Positions 61,129-64,000 of a stretch of DNA of 64,000 bases are shown here, in pieces. A program made the translations under genes and the position numbers. Source of the DNA: Guyanagaster necrorhizus. Lineage: Eukaryota; Basidiomycota; Agaricomycetes; Agaricales; Physalacriaceae. The stretch covers positions 1 to 64,000 of the forward strand of contig NW_025064880.1 in the NCBI RefSeq assembly GCF_019112545.1, given 5' to 3'. The notes under the pieces were generated by a model. The model ran no database searches, had not been told where the DNA came from, and was given only the letters and a program-made list of their open reading frames with translations. How positions within the stretch are numbered: the first letter of the stretch is position 1; each line of letters starts with the position of its first letter.

Positions 61129-61507
61129 ATGTTTCCCCAACCACACGCTCTTTTGGCATTGGCGCTCTTTTTCCGCCCGTTCTTTGTCTCTCAGACAGAA
61201 GCCAAGTCCTTAACACCGAGCGGGAACCAGTATTACTGCTGCCAGGCGTTGTGGACTGTCGGGTTTCTTCCCTTTTCTTGGGTTTCCAATTGACTGACGA
61301 TCGCGCGTCTAGGAAGACCAGAAAATTTTCGGACAGGAATGTGTGCAGCATTCTTGTGACAGTGTACATGAGTTATGCTGCAACAGTATTGTCGAGGTAT
61401 GTAACAGTCTTTTTCTCATTTTATACGCGTCGCTGATGAGCACATTGAAGAACAACACCGTGACAAGTTGCACTCCATACGATCCCACTGCTCCGTGCAA
61501 GCATTAA
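61129..61507 (+). CDS. Small secreted cysteine-rich protein
   Basis: Three exons (61129-61257, 61313-61396, 61451-61507) give 89 residues. The N terminus MFPQPHALLALALFFRPFFV is a signal peptide, with cleavage probably shortly after residue 20. The mature part has eight cysteines in the order CC, C, C, CC, C, C with gaps of 14, 4, 6, 11 and 8 residues, including ECVQHSCDSVHELCCNSIVE. The segment C-x6-CC-N resembles the start of a hydrophobin, but the whole pattern is not that of a hydrophobin. One N-glycosylation site (NNT) is present. The introns are 55 nt (TTGACTGAC branch, TCTAG acceptor) and 54 nt (GTATGT donor). The donor of intron 1 (GTCGGG) is weak. Function unknown; such proteins may be effectors or wall proteins. 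Confidence 0.65.
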
Positions 61508-63496
61508 CCTCCATTCCCATTCCGTCCACCACCTATTACACCGGAAGCGAATACGATTCATCTTCGCTTTAACATTCCCGCCTTCTTCATCCACTAATCA
61601 GAAGAAGCGCGGTGACCACGGATTTCGTATTGAAATCCCAGGCCCCCGAACGTTGTGTCATAACGCAGCGGTAACCCGTGGCGGTTGTAGAAAGCTGAGA
61701 TAAATACGGACCATGTACATTAGCATGAAAAGGAGGCGTACATATTAAGGGCTTCGTTATATTACGGCTTTGTGTCGTTCGCAGGCTATTTTCCTTCTGG
61801 GGTGGCTTTGGGGAAAGCCATAGATTTTACTAGTGTCATAAGGAAAATATCTGTTGCCATATGAAGGGCGCATTGTAATATTGATATCAATTACTTCTGA
61901 TAATACCATCCGCCTGATGGTTTTATGAAGTCAGCGGCCCGCTGCAGTTTATCTGATTTTTCTACAGTCCATAAGTACGTTTCTCAAGCTGAGTCTCAGG
62001 TTCATCCATTACAGAAGCTTCCCGCATCTTATGGCCACCAAGTCACCGAATATCCATCAGAGTAAGATCCTCTGTTATTCCTACATTTAGTAATATATCT
62101 TTCAACCTTCGCTGTCTCTTCCATTTTCAGCAACCGAGTCGTCCACCCTATGCCAATTCAAAGCGTGAGATGATGGTGCATGCCGTTTCAATGTGCTTGG
62201 CGCCCAACTTTGAATTAACGTAGCACCATCTGCGAAGTAATGTCGATCTAGGCCAAGGTCAAAGCACCTGTTGAAAGTAATCATCGATTGGACATTCCAA
62301 TCATTGGCAGTCTCCAGGTGCTACCGTAGGTTGACCTGCCTGGCAAAACATGGTTCGACGTGACGATCTCCCTTCTACGGAATATTACCCTTTGATGCCT
62401 GCAAGCAGTCATTGACTTGGTGCGAAGGGCCTTTGACTTATACTAGCTGCCTATGAGAAACTTCAAACCAAGGTAACAATAGCGGTGAGGAATTTGAAGC
62501 AGCACAATCCTGAGTGTAGTAAATGGGTAAATAAAGAAGGATCCATGGTCGGCGCTAGACGCTACATAGACAGTGTGAGTCAAACTCGCAAATCTCGTAA
62601 GTAGATCTGTAGAGCCAAACAAAGCACTGTACCATCTATAACGTAAAGATCAGAATGGAAATGTAGACTAGCAACCAGGGCAATTCGCCACACCGATGAA
62701 AACGTCCTTGATGATCTTGACTGAAATCTAATGGCACGAATCATTCGCTACGGACCCCATCATGATAAATGAGATGGGTGTTCATGTAAACCCAGGTCAA
62801 TGCCCTAGAAACACGGAGTTCCTCCAGGATGGCATCAAGCAGAACAAGTTTGGATTCGACCCGTCTATGTAGCCTTTCAGGATACCGACGCTCACGGCAA
62901 AAGATAATCAATTGTCGCAATTACGTCTTTTGGATAGTGAACAAGTCTATACTGCAACTGGTCCTTCTTTTGTAAATACGAAACGATATTTCTGATCATT
63001 GCGTCGTAATCGTAGTAACCCATCTGCGCTTTCTCCTAAGGTTATAAGATCTGATCCCTCTTTGTTAAAAGGCGCTTGAAATTCGAAGAAACCATCCGGA
63101 AATACCGTGTCATAACATAGGAGATGAACGATTCCATGAGCGCATCATGCCAAGGTGAAAAAGCATGCAATGCATCTTGACTAGGACCTTTCTCATTAGC
63201 CCACGAGTCGTGTTTCGCCGGACCCCAAGCGTTGCTCGAGTGGAGAGCGGAAAAGCAGGATATATATACATAACCGCTAATATATAAGTAATAAAGTTCC
63301 ATGCAATGAAATAAAAACCTCGACCAACCCATACCCGGCATCACTTGATTAGCTTGAAACCACTTCTACTCAAAAAGGGTCCCGCCAAAGACCTCGCGAG
63401 TAGCAGAAAAGGATTAAGAGTTGCCATTGATCACATAAAATACAACCGGCATCTTGATCGAATTCAGACGTACATATGACAAATTTAACTGTACCT
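61508..63496. other. Unresolved stretch with coding-like minus-strand fragments
   Basis: On the minus strand several frames read like protein, but I could not join them into one gene. Around 62900-63110, PDGFFEFQAPFNKEGSD and SADGLLRLRRNDQKYRF overlap another open frame containing GYYDYDAMIRNIVSYLQKK. After a possible 62-nt intron (GTATAG to GTGAG), 62743-62890 reads RRYPERLHRRVESKLVLLDA and then LTWVYMNTHLIYHDG to a TGA. Around 62110-62320, DWNVQSMITFNRCFDLGL is open. A TATATATA lies near 63256 on this strand. A degraded or fast-evolving host gene is possible. I recognise no family. Confidence 0.25.
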
Positions 63497-64000
63497 CTAT
63501 GTGGGATATTTATGCTGGGGCCGGGGCTGAGGCTGGGACTTCAGCTTAAGGAGATTATCAGTCGGTTCGCATATAGAGGGAAGCCTACCCTTAGCCTCCG
63601 CAGACGACGAGCCCTCAGTAGCTGTAGGTGCAGCTTCAACTGCTTTATTGATGAGCTCCTATAGGAGCATAATAACAGTAACGATTCCCCAAGAGGAAAC
63701 GATGACTCATACAAGAAGGTTCTTGGGAATGGCACCCAGCGATGTCCCTAGCTTTTTTTCATCCTTGAACGCAATGAAAGTAGGCATCTGCCAGCCGGGG
63801 TAAGAAGTAGATCAACGACTACACAAGAGTCTTACTGAAGATACTTGGAGTTCATCCAGGATATCGGGTTGGTCGTCGCCGTCGACAGTGTAGAAGTAAA
63901 CGCTAGCGAATTCAGGCTTTTCTGAAAGTTTCTTGAAGACAGGTCCAATCATCTTGCATAGGCTATACCATGTTGCCCAGAAGTCAATAACAACTGGCTT
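63497..64000 (-). CDS. Thioredoxin-fold protein lacking the first active-site cysteine (partial)
   Basis: The N terminus lies beyond the right edge. The exons read 64000-63836, 63787-63713 and 63658 down to TAG at 63497-63499, with a possible further in-frame intron of 45 nt near 63545-63590. The sequence begins KPVVIDFWATWYSLCKMIGP, the centre of a thioredoxin fold. Where thioredoxins have W-C-G-P-C this has W-Y-S-L-C, so the attacking cysteine is a tyrosine. The rest of the fold is kept: VYFYTVDGDDQPDILDELQV, the cis-proline motif SMPTFIAFKD and GAIPKNLLELINKAV. A short tail rich in A, T, S and E follows. It cannot do normal dithiol reduction. It may be a non-redox relative or a decaying gene. 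Confidence 0.8.

Noticed and set aside
1..64000. CRISPR arrays, rRNA genes, bacterial operons
   Set aside because: None is present. The repeats are LTRs, and all supported host genes are spliced eukaryotic genes.

Overview
The window looks like an agaricomycete (mushroom-forming basidiomycete) chromosome with a transposon-swollen genome. Host genes have many introns of about 50 nt, with CTGAC/TTGAC-like branch sites. The window has two parts: an AT-rich retrotransposon island at 1-50,330 and a gene-bearing stretch of more balanced composition at 50,331-64,000. The species cannot be read from the sequence.

The island is a nest of decayed Ty3/Gypsy chromoviruses (gag-PR-RT-RNase H-IN-chromodomain), called A to I here. 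Three are bounded by matching 5-bp target duplications: D (7394-17931, TGAAC), H (27790-36319, AGTTC) and B (37008-45800, ATACT). A solo LTR at 39098-39603 is flanked by TTAGC, and one at 15605-16075 by CTTAG/CTCAG. An older minus-strand element F appears in pieces (about 6106-7393, 17932-20607, 36783-37007, 45806-48024), split by D, G and B. G (20608-36782) is itself split by H. A (411-4630) is 5'-truncated by another element at the left edge. A second repeat type, a 1.9-kb LTR-like unit, has a whole copy inside D (12782-14693) and a truncated one at 4631-5885.

Two properties recur in D, F, G, B and H. First, the bases just inside the 5' LTR pair with the predicted RNA start inside the LTR (13 nt in D and F, 13 with one wobble in B and G, 9 in H). 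This is the arrangement of Tf1-type self-priming. Second, a small reading frame (ORF0) with one strongly hydrophobic helix starts about 56-58 nt inside the LTR. The Gag frame opens 184-187 nt further on in the +1 frame, so the two overlap. Gag then runs about 700 codons before the recognisable capsid region. Nearly all reading-frame damage is C-to-T or G-to-A.

The gene region holds, left to right: a small probable membrane-protein gene with a frame slip (51916-52133, +); two tandem genes for the 32-kDa subunit of replication protein A, a divergent paralogue (52852-54259, -) and a canonical one (54391-55524, -); NAA25/MDM20, the NatB auxiliary subunit (55704-59425, -); divergently, an NCE101-like small membrane protein (59659-59907, +); a small secreted cysteine-rich protein (61129-61507, +); and the 3' part of a thioredoxin-fold gene whose active site lacks its first cysteine (63497-64000, -). 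A 196-bp inverted-repeat element (50135-50330) lies at the border between the two parts.
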